Assembly (NCBI GenBank): GCA_965229525.1
Contig: OZ245886.1
Location: 3,038,001 to 3,102,000 of the forward strand
DNA: 64,000 nt
Direction of reading: 5' to 3'
DNA from: HXMU1420-13 sp965229525
GTDB lineage: Bacteria; Bacteroidota; Rhodothermia; Balneolales; Balneolaceae
Part shown: in pieces, positions 8,788 to 18,600 of the stretch
Position numbering within the stretch: the stretch's first letter is position 1
Layout of the letters: every line of letters starts with the position of its first letter
The notes under the pieces: model-generated
Told to the model about the DNA's origin: nothing
The model's database searches: none
Seen by the model: the letters and a program-made list of their open reading frames with translations, nothing else
Position numbers and translations under genes: made by a program

Positions 8788-9382
8788 CCCCTAAACCAGG
8801 GACGATATAGGCATTTTCATTGAGTTTTTCATCAATGGAAGCTGTGATGATAGGTACATCGGGGTGTTCGGTCTGTAAGCGTTCAATGCCCTCAGGAGCT
8901 GCAATCAAACTAACAAAACGAATTTGTTTTGCCCCATTTTCTTTCAGGAATTTTAAAGCATGAGAACCACTTCCACCAGTTGCTAACATAGGATCAACCA
9001 CGAGGTTTAATGCTTTATCAAGGCCAGAAGGGAGGTTATCGTAGTAATTCACAGGTTGATGGGTTGTTTCATCTCTGTAAACTCCAACATGACCGACCTT
9101 GGCTTCCGGCATAAAATTAATGATCCCATCCACAAGACTTAAACCAGCTCTTAGGATGGGAATTACAACAACTTCTTGTCCGGGCTCAAACCCAACGGTA
9201 GTTTGAATGGGAGTTTCAACTTCAGTTTCATCCAGTTTAAGATCGTTTAATGCATGATATGCAAGAATAATCCCAATGTTAGACATTGCTCTTCTAAAAA
9301 GGGCAGTATTAGTGTTTTTATCTCTTAAGTAAGTGAGATAACGATCTACAACCGGATGTGATATAACTGAAACTTTCTCCAT
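8756..9382 (-). CDS. upp: Uracil phosphoribosyltransferase
   Basis: A 208-residue protein, exactly the usual size. The PRPP-binding loop VVDPMLATGGSG and the C-terminal uracil-binding region (IVPGLGDAGDRYFGT) are intact, as is the RAGLSLVDG element. It converts uracil and PRPP to UMP in pyrimidine salvage. It starts three bases after the stop of the alanine symporter gene and overlaps lptC at its end, so it is part of a four-gene minus-strand run. Confidence 0.95.
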   Translation of the reverse strand: MEKVSVISHPVVDRYLTYLRDKNTNTALFRRAMSNIGIILAYHALNDLKLDETEVETPIQTTVGFEPGQEVVVIPILRAGLSLVDGIINFMPEAKVGHVGVYRDETTHQPVNYYDNLPSGLDKALNLVVDPMLATGGSGSHALKFLKENGAKQIRFVSLIAAPEGIERLQTEHPDVPIITASIDEKLNENAYIVPGLGDAGDRYFGTD

Positions 9383-9384
9383 CT

Positions 9385-11019
9385 CTACTTAGCGCCCTGT
9401 TCTTCCATTTTAGCGAAATAAGTTTTGCTTGCAGTTGCAACAACACCAGAAAGTGCAAATAACGCAATGATGTTAGGGAAGGTCATTAAACCAAGTGCGA
9501 TATCTCCGATTGCCCAAACAGTTTCCAGGGCGAGCACTGCTCCAATGAAATGCATCACCAAATAAACCATCTTATAGTAGATGATTGATTTATCACCGGC
9601 TAAATATTGGATTGAACGGTCGCCATAGTAGCTCCAGCTAATAGCTGTAGAAACACCAAACAAAATCACACAAATAGTTACGATATATTTACCACCCGGA
9701 AAAATTGGTGCAAGTCCATTTTCGAAAGCAATTGCTGTTAAAGGAGCTCCATTTTCAACAATACTGGTATGTAGTTCTTCTAATTGAGTTCCATTTTCAT
9801 TGGTGATGACAACACCATCTTCTACAACTTCAATAGTACCATTAAAAGGCTGTGTACGCTCTTCATTTACATAGAAAACACCCATGCCATGGTCGTTTCT
9901 TTCAATGGCACCATTTTCAGCTTCGCCATTTCGAAGTACCAGAACATTTGAATTGTCATCTACTGAAATAGTTGTTTCGATGGCTGCAGTTGTGAAAAGG
10001 GTATCATGTTTCATATCCCAAACACCTGTACTTACAATCACAAGACCTGTCATCGTACAAACTACTAAAGTATCGATGAATGGCTCTAATAAGGCAACTA
10101 CACCTTCACGAACAGGTTCTTTTGTTTTGGCAGCACCGTGAGCGATAGGGGCGCTACCCTGACCAGCTTCATTAGAGAAGAGCCCACGTTTGATACCCCA
10201 AACTAAAGTTGTAAGAAATAATCCTGATCCAACTCCGAATGCTCCTGCTTTAGGTGTGAACGCATATTCTAGGATTGTACCAAATGCAGGTATTACTTTA
10301 TCATAATTCAGTAATAGGATGGTTAGTGCTCCTAATACATAAATGATTGCCATAACTGGCATTAAACTAGCCGTTACTCTGCCTATTCTTTTGATACCGC
10401 CGATAATTACAAAACCTACAATAGATGCTGTTACAAGCCCGGTAATCCAACCCGGAATCATAAATGTACTTGACAAAGTATCTGCAACAGTATTAGCCTG
10501 TACTGCATTACCAGTTAAGAACGAACAGATAACTGCCATTGCCGCAAAAAATACGGCTAACCACTTCCAATTTTCACCTAGCCCTTTTTCTATGTAGTAC
10601 ATTGGACCACCAGATACTGAGCCATCCGCATTTTGAACACGGTATTTCACAGCAAGTGTACACTCAGTGTATTTAACTGCCATCCCAAAAAAAGCAGTAA
10701 CCCACATCCAAAAAAGAGCTCCAGGTCCACCATAATGAATGGCAATTGCAACCCCGGCGATGTTACCTATACCTACCGTCGCTGAGAGGGCTGTTGTTAG
10801 TGCCTGGAAATGGTTTACATCACCAACAGCATCTGGAGAATCGTATCTACCCATAACTGAATAAATACCGTGTCTAAATCTACGGATTTGAACAAATCCT
10901 AATCGAAGGGTGATAAAAATCCCGAAACTAAGTAGAACTGCTACCATGAATGGGAAAAAAGAAGGTGTACTCCAAACTAAGTCATTAAGAGTCCCTACAA
11001 CATTTTCAAAAGTTTCCAT
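9385..11019 (-). CDS. Sodium:alanine/glycine symporter (AGCS family) with an extra loop domain
   Basis: A 544-residue membrane protein. AGCS hallmarks are TVGIGNIAGVAIA, GGPMYYIEKGLG, KRGLFSNEAGQGSAPIAHGAA and the late GVSTAISWSYYGDRS. The family is usually about 450-480 residues. The excess is one hydrophilic insert at roughly residues 336-425, between the STGVW segment and the LTAIAFENGL segment, with strand-turn patterns such as FNGTIEVVEDGVVITNENG. It should import alanine or glycine with sodium. It heads the minus-strand run into upp, lptC and the OstA-like gene. Confidence 0.9.
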   Translation of the reverse strand: METFENVVGTLNDLVWSTPSFFPFMVAVLLSFGIFITLRLGFVQIRRFRHGIYSVMGRYDSPDAVGDVNHFQALTTALSATVGIGNIAGVAIAIHYGGPGALFWMWVTAFFGMAVKYTECTLAVKYRVQNADGSVSGGPMYYIEKGLGENWKWLAVFFAAMAVICSFLTGNAVQANTVADTLSSTFMIPGWITGLVTASIVGFVIIGGIKRIGRVTASLMPVMAIIYVLGALTILLLNYDKVIPAFGTILEYAFTPKAGAFGVGSGLFLTTLVWGIKRGLFSNEAGQGSAPIAHGAAKTKEPVREGVVALLEPFIDTLVVCTMTGLVIVSTGVWDMKHDTLFTTAAIETTISVDDNSNVLVLRNGEAENGAIERNDHGMGVFYVNEERTQPFNGTIEVVEDGVVITNENGTQLEELHTSIVENGAPLTAIAFENGLAPIFPGGKYIVTICVILFGVSTAISWSYYGDRSIQYLAGDKSIIYYKMVYLVMHFIGAVLALETVWAIGDIALGLMTFPNIIALFALSGVVATASKTYFAKMEEQGAK

Positions 11020-11110
11020 GCACTAAGGTTGTTTTATATTCTGATTTGAAACCGGCACAAAGTATAAAAGATTTAATAAAATAGTGGCGACGAAACGTGA
11101 AACGCTGTAA

Positions 11111-11134
11111 TCACTTTCTTATTTGAGAAAGTGA
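11111..11134. promoter_or_regulatory. Nine-base perfect inverted repeat upstream of the HU gene
   Basis: TCACTTTCT (11111-11119) and AGAAAGTGA (11126-11134) are perfect inverted arms around TATTTG. They lie in the 182-base region between the divergent alanine symporter and HU-type genes. With no T run following, an operator or leader hairpin is more likely than a terminator. Confidence 0.45.
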
Positions 11135-11201
11135 ACGATTTGGATTTCAATTTTGGTTGAAAGATCAAATCAAGATTTAAAAGGCTAAATAACCCGTAAA
11201 A

Positions 11202-11495
11202 ATGACTAAAGCAGATATAGTTGATATTATCTCTACCTCGGTTGGACTAACAAAAGTTGAAACAGAAGCCGTAGTAAATGGTTTCATGGAAACAGTAATT
11301 GATGCCATGAAGAGAGGCGAGAACATTGAGCTTAGAGGATTTGGAAGCTTCAAAGTTGTGAAAAGGGCACAACGAGTGGCAAGAAATCCGAAAACTAACG
11401 TCGAAGTAATTGTACCTGAGCAGTTCGTTCCAGTACTTAAAGTTTCAAAAGACTTCAAAGAAGCAGTAAATGATTCGATGGCGGTAAAAATTTGA
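11202..11495 (+). CDS. HU/IHF-family DNA-binding protein
   Basis: A 97-residue protein of typical HU/IHF length. It begins MTKADIVDIISTSVGLTK, followed by the helix-turn-helix-like dimer region, and carries the DNA-arm signature GFGSFKVVKRAQRVARNPKT, where the family has GFGTF.v..R.aR.GRNP. The Arg-Asn-Pro tip is intact, so minor-groove bending is expected. It could be HU or an IHF-like subunit; sequence alone does not separate them. It is preceded by an AAAAGG-rich stretch and followed by the COX24-like mini-gene 73 bases later. Confidence 0.92.
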   Translation: MTKADIVDIISTSVGLTKVETEAVVNGFMETVIDAMKRGENIELRGFGSFKVVKRAQRVARNPKTNVEVIVPEQFVPVLKVSKDFKEAVNDSMAVKI

Positions 11496-11568
11496 TTTCG
11501 AAAACCGTTTAAAGTTCTTATTTTCTCGGTCTGAATAAAAAACCACTTCAACGATCAGGTGAAATTGT

Positions 11569-11658
11569 ATGCCAAGCGGTAAAAAAAGAAAACGTGCAAA
11601 GATTGCAAAACATAAGCGTAAGAAGCGTCTGAGAAAAAACAGACATAAGAAAAAGTAA
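11569..11658 (+). CDS. 29-residue COX24/AURKAIP1-domain basic protein (mS38-like, ribosome-associated)
   Basis: An ATG-to-TAA frame of 30 codons encoding an extremely basic peptide that starts MPSGKKRKRAKIAKHKRKK and ends NRHKKK. This pattern matches the AURKAIP1/COX24 domain proteins of Bacteroidota and relatives, homologous to the C-terminal tail of mitochondrial small-subunit protein mS38. A role bound to 16S rRNA in the small subunit is inferred from that homology. It lies between the HU-type gene and a strong terminator. It is so short that automatic gene calling may miss it. Confidence 0.85.
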   Translation: MPSGKKRKRAKIAKHKRKKRLRKNRHKKK

Positions 11659-11663
11659 TTTTT

Positions 11664-11690
11664 AGGCTCCGATTCTTCGGGGCCTTTTTA
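11664..11690. terminator. Bidirectional rho-independent terminator
   Basis: AGGCTCCGA (11664-11672) pairs with TCGGGGCCT (11677-11685), with one G-T pair and a TTCT loop, then TTTT. The A-rich 5' side gives a T run on the other strand too. It can therefore serve both the COX24-like gene and the convergent gene at 11694. Confidence 0.85.
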
Positions 11691-11693
11691 ATA

Positions 11694-12347
11694 TTAAGCA
11701 GCTAAGGCCTCTGATAGGATATTATCACAGAGCGAAATTACTCGATTGCCTTTCAACAAAAGGTCTTGAAGTTGTCGGCTTACATACAACTGGAGCTCAT
11801 TTAAATCTTCGGCTGTTCCCAATTCATATTGGAAGTACGAGATCAGATTGATGGCGCTTAAGTATTTACCTTGTTCATCGCCTTCAATTTCGATGTGCCA
11901 ACGAGTGATGATATTCTCGTTACGGAGTGTATTGTTGATTTGCTTACTTATAGATTCCATCCATTTGCTGGCTTGCTCAATTCTATAATTTCCTTCTCTT
12001 CCAGCCTGATGGGGTTGGCACGTTTCTATGTTAAATAACCAGGTCATTTCAATATCAATGGTAGGGAGAACATCTATTTCTGCAAGCTTTTCCACTTTTA
12101 GAAAAGGATGATTTTCCATGCCTTCCATCCGGCGTGCTACCGATGTTTCTCGAAAACTATCCCAATCAAAATTGATAGCAAGAGAATGTACATAATTCGA
12201 CGTATGGGATAATCCGATACCCATTTCAAGCCCAATGGCGTGGATTTTATTATCTTCCCAGGTTTTAAAATTGCTACTCTGTATTCCTCGTTTCCCTAAC
12301 TGTGTTTTTACTGTGTTTACGATGGAATTAAAAATCGGATAATGCAT
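11694..12347 (-). CDS. Conserved-looking hypothetical protein
   Basis: A 217-residue soluble protein with no signal peptide or membrane segment. It has mixed alpha/beta composition with a central DVLPTIDIEMTWLFNIE stretch and a C-terminal helical part rich in Leu, Gln and Asp. I do not recognise a family. It is transcribed divergently from the RqcH-like gene (45 bases between starts) and converges on the terminator at 11664-11690. Length and codon use look like a real gene. Confidence 0.6.
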   Translation of the reverse strand: MHYPIFNSIVNTVKTQLGKRGIQSSNFKTWEDNKIHAIGLEMGIGLSHTSNYVHSLAINFDWDSFRETSVARRMEGMENHPFLKVEKLAEIDVLPTIDIEMTWLFNIETCQPHQAGREGNYRIEQASKWMESISKQINNTLRNENIITRWHIEIEGDEQGKYLSAINLISYFQYELGTAEDLNELQLYVSRQLQDLLLKGNRVISLCDNILSEALAA

Positions 12348-12392
12348 TCAATTACAATTAATTAGGCTCTCTTACTTGCTCTACTTTTATTT

Positions 12393-13973
12393 ATGAACTA
12401 CTACGAATTAATATATTTATTGGAAGAGTTCAAAACCAAATTATGTAATTCTTGGTTAGAGCAAGCTGTAACGCCGTTTAAAAATCAACTCGAACTTTTT
12501 ATAGTAAATGAGCAAGAAAGTTTCAGATTAATTTTTAACGCCAGTCCCGGCAATGCTGCAATATTTTTAGATACTTTTCGGCCAGCTAAAAAAACGAATA
12601 CTCAGCACTTCTTTGATGTCATCTACACTAAGCCTATAAAAGACATTAAACTGGAAGAAAATGAACGTTTACTTTCCTTTGTATTTGATGATGGATATAG
12701 TCTTTGGTTTAAGTTATATGGTTCAAAAGCGAATGCATTACTCAGTAAAGATGGAATCGTGGTTGAGATATTTAAAGATCGAGATACAATCGGCAATGAA
12801 GTAACTACAGGTAATTCTGCTATTTTATTTAATGAGACTTCGATTATTGGGATTGATCCAGATAAAAAGCTTCAAAAATTACTGCCCATCCTCCCAAAAA
12901 CATGGCTGAATAAACTAAATGAGCATCATAAATTTGAAAATATAGATGATGCCTCGATTCTGAGATTTGCGGAACAATTGGATAATCAACTCAGAGAAAA
13001 TCCTGAATTCCGAATCCTTGATTCTGGTGAGGTTACGTTGATTTCAAGTGATTTACTACCCGAAAAAACTCAATCCCATGTGGATTCTGTGAATGAATTA
13101 ATCCTTTTTCGCTTTAAGAATTATGCTCATATGCAAAGGTTGTTATCACAGAAAAGTGGGTTAACCAAATCAATTAGGAGACAAGTAAAGAGATTACAGT
13201 CAGCGCTAGCTAATTTGTATAAAGCCGATAAAGGATTGGATAAAGCAGACAAATATGAAAAGTATGGTCACATTTTGATGGCAAATGCCCATCAACCTAA
13301 TAACAGGGAAAATATGATCGAGCTTGATGATTTGTATAATGCAGGTGAAAAGGTTTCGATTCCACTAGTTCCAGAATCATCAATAGCTGAAAATGCACAA
13401 CGCTACTATTCGAAATCGTCAAATTCACTAAAATCTTATGAACAGGCTTTAGAACGAATACCAGTACTTGAAAACAAACTAAAAAAATATGAAATCTTAC
13501 TATCTGAGATCGAATCTATACATGAAATTCGATCTTTGAACTCTTGGAAAAAAGAAAACCAGGAGTACATTTCAGGCCTGGAACAAAATTCTAACACTGA
13601 ACAGGAACCAACTAGTGCGTTTTATGTATTAGCGTACAAAGGGTATACTTTATGGATTGGTAAGAATGCCCGTAGTAATGATGTGGTGGTACAAAAATCT
13701 CATAAAGAAGACATTTGGCTGCATGCGAGAGGAGTTTCGGGATCACATATAGTAATTCGAATGAATAATTCGAAAACAGAACCTGATATGACTCTCATTG
13801 AAGAAGTTGCAGGCTTTGCCGCGTATCAGTCTAAAGCGAAGGGTTCGAATTTGGCACCGGTTATCTATACCAAAAGAAAATATGTGAGAAAGCCAAAAGG
13901 TTCTGCATATGGTGCAGTAATCGTCCAAAAAGAAAATGTTGTAATTGTTGAACCTAAGAATCCATTTGAATGA
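12393..13973 (+). CDS. rqcH: NFACT (RqcH/Rqc2-like) ribosome quality-control protein
   Basis: A 526-residue protein with an NFACT-N-like region (about 1-130), a long middle with coiled-coil content (about 240-390), and an intact NFACT-R/DUF814 domain near 408-526. That domain contains WIGKNARSNDVVVQK, DIWLHARGVSGSHIVI and KRKYVRKPKGSAYGAVIV. RqcH homologues bind split 50S subunits carrying stalled nascent chains and recruit tRNA-Ala. In the N domain, the position expected to hold the DR motif reads ER (91-92). The EIMGRHSN-like element reads KLYGSKAN (107-114), so the active-site region is divergent. The stop overlaps the aroK ATG. Confidence 0.85.
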   Translation: MNYYELIYLLEEFKTKLCNSWLEQAVTPFKNQLELFIVNEQESFRLIFNASPGNAAIFLDTFRPAKKTNTQHFFDVIYTKPIKDIKLEENERLLSFVFDDGYSLWFKLYGSKANALLSKDGIVVEIFKDRDTIGNEVTTGNSAILFNETSIIGIDPDKKLQKLLPILPKTWLNKLNEHHKFENIDDASILRFAEQLDNQLRENPEFRILDSGEVTLISSDLLPEKTQSHVDSVNELILFRFKNYAHMQRLLSQKSGLTKSIRRQVKRLQSALANLYKADKGLDKADKYEKYGHILMANAHQPNNRENMIELDDLYNAGEKVSIPLVPESSIAENAQRYYSKSSNSLKSYEQALERIPVLENKLKKYEILLSEIESIHEIRSLNSWKKENQEYISGLEQNSNTEQEPTSAFYVLAYKGYTLWIGKNARSNDVVVQKSHKEDIWLHARGVSGSHIVIRMNNSKTEPDMTLIEEVAGFAAYQSKAKGSNLAPVIYTKRKYVRKPKGSAYGAVIVQKENVVIVEPKNPFE

Positions 13974-14533
13974 ACCTGTATCGACTTAAGAGATTTAAAG
14001 AAAGTATTTTTTTGGTTGGATTTATGGCCACTGGTAAAAGTTCCATAGGAAAAAAACTTGCCGATGCACTGGAAAGACCCTTTACCGATTTAGACGAATA
14101 TATCGTTGATAAAGAGGGGATGAGTATAAGCATGATGTTCAAGGAATATGGAGAGGCTTATTTCAGGGAGAAAGAATGGGATTCTCTTCTCGAAATAACC
14201 CAAAATGTTAATGGTGTTATATCATTAGGTGGTGGAGCATTGCATAATCAACAAGTGGTGGACCACCTAAAGCTGTACGGATTGATTGTTTTTATAAAAA
14301 CACCTTTAAATGTTATTGTTGATCGAGTTTCACGAAATAAAAAGCGGCCAATTGTGTTGAATGAGGAAGGAGAAATTAAATCACAGGACATTCTTTTTAG
14401 TGAGTTGGAAAGCTTATATTTAAAACGTGTAGACTTATACAATCAGGCGCAAGTAATACTGGAATCTACAGGCAAAGAAACAAAGGACGAACAGGCAACG
14501 AGACTTATAGAAAAACTTCAGCGATATGTTTGA
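13970..14533 (+). CDS. aroK: Shikimate kinase
   Basis: A 187-residue protein. The Walker A loop is GFMATGKSS at residues 17-25, the shikimate-binding Asp lies in FTDLDEYI, and the GGG motif is in ISLGGGALHN. The LID-region arginines are near SRNKKRPIVL. It phosphorylates shikimate at the 3-OH with ATP. It overlaps the RqcH-like gene by four bases (ATGA) and aroB by eight bases, so the aroK-aroB pair is cotranscribed and probably translationally coupled. Confidence 0.93.
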   Translation: MNLYRLKRFKESIFLVGFMATGKSSIGKKLADALERPFTDLDEYIVDKEGMSISMMFKEYGEAYFREKEWDSLLEITQNVNGVISLGGGALHNQQVVDHLKLYGLIVFIKTPLNVIVDRVSRNKKRPIVLNEEGEIKSQDILFSELESLYLKRVDLYNQAQVILESTGKETKDEQATRLIEKLQRYV

Positions 14534-15617
14534 ATCCATATCAGTATCAACACAAACTAGCGATCATTACAAGTATCATGTTGGAGTGGGGCTTTTAAAT
14601 GAGGCTTGTAGTTTCATTTCCAAATCCTTTGGGAAGCAAAAGCTAATCATCATTATAGATCGCAATGTTCACATTCATCATATTACTCGAGTACAAGAAG
14701 TTTTTGAACCAGTTTTCAAAAATATTTTAACCTATGTGGTTCCTCCCGGGGAAAAAAGTAAAAGTCTTGACCAGTATTCCAGTATTATTAATCATGTTCT
14801 AGAAGAGGGAGTTGAACGAAAAACGCCTGTACTTGCTATCGGAGGAGGAGTTGTTGGAGATTTAAGTGGTTTTGTGGCTGCAAGTGTTCTTCGCGGCATT
14901 CCTTTAATTCATATGCCAACCAGTTTACTAGCAATGGTTGATAGTTCAATCGGTGGCAAAACTGGAATTAATCATTCAACAGGAAAGAATTTAATTGGTG
15001 CTTTCTATCAGCCAAAAGCAGTATTTGCGGATATTGAGTTTCTAGAAACGTTACCGGAAAAAGAATGGGTGAATGGATTAAGCGAAATCATCAAATATGG
15101 TATGATTAAGGCACCTGACATCTTAATGACTTTACGAATACTAACTGAAAAAGGTAAATTTGCTCGACCAAAAGACTGGATAAATGTGATCAGGCAAAGT
15201 GCTCAAATCAAAATTGATATTGTTCAAAGAGATGTGTTAGAAGGTGGTATTCGAGCATTTTTAAATTTTGGTCACACATACGGACACGTGATAGAAAAGG
15301 CCGGAAATTATACTGAGTTTAGCCATGGTGAGGCAGTGTTTGCTGGTATGTATGGTGCGATATCAGCTTCTAATGAACTAGGCTACAAGATTGATGCAAC
15401 GCATCTGAATGCATTTAAATCATTATATGATATCAATTTAACCAACCTTCCAGAAGTAGAAAATCTGGTTGAATGGATGCATAGTGATAAAAAGGTGGAT
15501 AAAAATGAAATTCGGCTCATATTATTAAACAAGCTTTCAGATCCATTTATTCATACGGTAGAAGATGAAACAATTTTGGAAAAAAGCTGGTCTGATCTGA
15601 TTCAACAATTCAGTTAA
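14526..15617 (+). CDS. aroB: 3-dehydroquinate synthase
   Basis: A 363-residue protein of normal length. It has the NAD-binding GGGVVGDLSGFVAAS, the active-site SLLAMVDSSIGGKTGIN and the metal-binding His region LNFGHTYGHVIE with a later FSHGEAV. It converts DAHP to 3-dehydroquinate, the second step of the shikimate pathway. It follows aroK with an eight-base overlap and is followed one base later by tamB. Confidence 0.95.
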   Translation: MFESISVSTQTSDHYKYHVGVGLLNEACSFISKSFGKQKLIIIIDRNVHIHHITRVQEVFEPVFKNILTYVVPPGEKSKSLDQYSSIINHVLEEGVERKTPVLAIGGGVVGDLSGFVAASVLRGIPLIHMPTSLLAMVDSSIGGKTGINHSTGKNLIGAFYQPKAVFADIEFLETLPEKEWVNGLSEIIKYGMIKAPDILMTLRILTEKGKFARPKDWINVIRQSAQIKIDIVQRDVLEGGIRAFLNFGHTYGHVIEKAGNYTEFSHGEAVFAGMYGAISASNELGYKIDATHLNAFKSLYDINLTNLPEVENLVEWMHSDKKVDKNEIRLILLNKLSDPFIHTVEDETILEKSWSDLIQQFS

Positions 15618-15618
15618 A

Positions 15619-18600
15619 ATGACCTTAAGATGGCTACATAGAAGTTGGGTTTATTTTTGGAACTCCATAGGTATACTATTATTGGTCGTAATAATATTTA
15701 GTGGGATCTCTTATGGGGTTTTACAGCTGCCCGTATCAAAGAGTTATATTGCGCATTCAATCGAGGATACCTTTAATAAAGATAGAGACGCTGTATTGGA
15801 AATAGGTACTCTTACTGGACATATTCCATTTTCATTTTCCATTTCAGATATCTCGATATATTCTGACAGTTCCAGAAGTGATCTTATATTGCGCATTGAT
15901 TCAACTAACGCAAGCATTGACCTGCGAGGATGGTTTTCCAATCAACTAATTGTTCCACTTTTCGAAATAATTAGACCTGAACTAACTTTAAATCTAGAAG
16001 AAGATTACTCCACTTTATTTAGTAGAAAAAGGAGTAATTCTGACTCATCTTTTCAAATAGCAGATCAAGATCAAGATAAAGGCGAACTAGAGTTTCTATT
16101 TCCAGTAATTCGAATTCAGGACGGTACAATTTCTCTAAATAATTTAAATATCGAGGATAGTTTACTTTTAGATACTAAGACATTGACCCTGAGTGATTTG
16201 TCGATGCAATCTTTTTTTGAATATGGTTCTTCGCAAAGATTCGTCGATATCGAGCAATTCTCTTTTGGTATGCCTGAGGCAAATATCGACCGTATAAATC
16301 TTTTCGGCCAAATTTTCAACGATGATAGATATTTGGAATTCAACGCCTTTAATGTAAGTACAAAACATAATGCACTTCGATTTAGCGCAGAATTTGATGG
16401 AATTAACCTGCTAAAAGATAACTTAATTGGTCAGCTAAATGCGTCTTCTTTTGACATTTCTGTTACTGAATTAATTACGCAACCAAATAATCTGAGGAAG
16501 ATAATTGTTGGTCTTCCTGATATTGAACAACAAATTTATAGCAGGATTGAAGCTCAGGGGACAACCGATAGTGTTATAATTGATGATATGTATTTATTAG
16601 TCGGTAATTCAGAATTACAGGCTTATGGCAGTTTTCAACCATCAAGTGATTATAAAAGTGAATCGTTTAGATTAAACGTCGAGTCATTGAATTTTGATAC
16701 CTCCGATGTAAAATTATGGGTGCCATCATTAACTGATATTCAAAATGAAGTTATTAGCAACACTGAAATTGAAGGCAATATCCAGGGAAATCTCGATAAT
16801 GTATTTACCAATTTTCAACTTTATGGTGATAGAGGTACTACAACGATTAATACTAATATTGACAGAAGAGATACCCTAATAGTGAATACTTCAATGCTAT
16901 TAGACCAGGTTGATCTAGGCAATTTAATTCACTCCAGTATTGCATCTACAAACCTGAATGGGATATTGCATTTTAAAACGAATTCATTCGAATCTGATTC
17001 AGCTGAGGGTCAATTAGAAATACATTTAACTACCGGATCACTTAATGCTTTCGCTTTTGATTCATTAAGTTTAACAACGGATTGGCTGAAGGGTGATTTT
17101 ACTCCTTCATTTTTACTTACATCTGATGATGCATTTTTCACAGGAGATGGGGACATTTCTTTTGCAGATTCAATAAAATCAATCGAGTTAATTGGTGAAG
17201 CGAGCAACCTGGATTTAAAATCACTAACAAATTCAGAGCGACTTAGTAATTCGCTCATAGACATGAACTATGAGCTTAACTTAAATGGAACAGATCTTAG
17301 TAACTCATTCGGATTGATAACAGTCGACTTGCCAAACACGGTTGTTGAAGGTGATACACTTGATATACACCAGATTTATGCTGATTTCAGTTCATCTGCA
17401 GAAACCGGAAAAAGCTTTCGGTTAACTTCAACTCCAATAGATTTTTCTGTAAGCGGTAATTTCGAACTAACAAATATTTTTATCCTTAGCGACTTTTGGG
17501 TAGAGCATATAACTAAGAAGATAAATGAAGAAATTTTATTTAAAGAAGCATACGCAGTTAGTCCAGAGCTGAATGACACCACAAATTCTAATCTTCAGTT
17601 AAATTTCGATATAAAAGATCTTCCATTAATTCGAGCATATTATCCGCATATCCCTAATATTAATAGTACACTATCGGGGAATTCTAATATTAATATTAAC
17701 AATGAATCTATTCTCTTCAATCTTGCTTTATTCGATAGTTCATTTAGTTACAACTCTTATGTTGCCGATTCGCTTAACTTTCAGGTAACAGGTAGTTTTA
17801 GAAAAGATGAACCAATTTCCTCTTTTTCCAGTCTTCAAATTTTAAGTAGTGCTTCAACATTTAGTTCAGAATTAGTCGAAGCTGGAACTACACAGTTTTC
17901 CTTGCAATTAAACGATGATAGTGTGTACGTGCAAAGTGTAATTCAATCTATTGCAGGAGAGAATGACTTTTATTTGAATGGGAATATTCACATTGCTGAT
18001 TCTACCCTAAATATGTGGGTGGATAGTTTGTCGTTGGGAAATTCATTGTATCAATGGCAAAGCACAGGAATTCCGGCACTTACCTATTATGCTGATGAAC
18101 GGTTGGAATTCCAAAATTTTGAATTCAAAAATGAACAGGAATCACTGAGTTTTGAAGGAGTTTTTAGTGATCAGGCTTCCGATTCGGTAAACTACAATGT
18201 CAATAATGTTGATTTAGCTCGAATATCTGATCTATTAAACGGTCGGATAAATTTCTCGGGAGTACTTGATGCTAACTTTACAACAAAGTCTCTAACCAGA
18301 ATTCCAAGTATTCAAGGTGATTTGGGAATTGATGCATTCTCAATTGATGAGCGCGTTATTGGAGATGTTGATGTTAGCAGTTTGTTTAATTCTGAACGTA
18401 ATCGTTTTGATACCAGAGTTACAGTTTCAACTGATTCCGCTAAATACCCGGATTATTTTACCCGAACAGATCGAAGAGGACAGAATATAACTTTTGAAGG
18501 CTTTGTATTATCACCTGACAATGCCCAGTTTACTTCAAGCGATTCACTATTCTATTTTGATCTAGATTTCGAATCCATCGACCTTTGGATTTTACCATTT

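Noticed and set aside
11177..11551. A 124-codon antisense frame across the HU gene
   Set aside because: It mirrors a gene with clear family motifs and has no recognisable domain or start signal.
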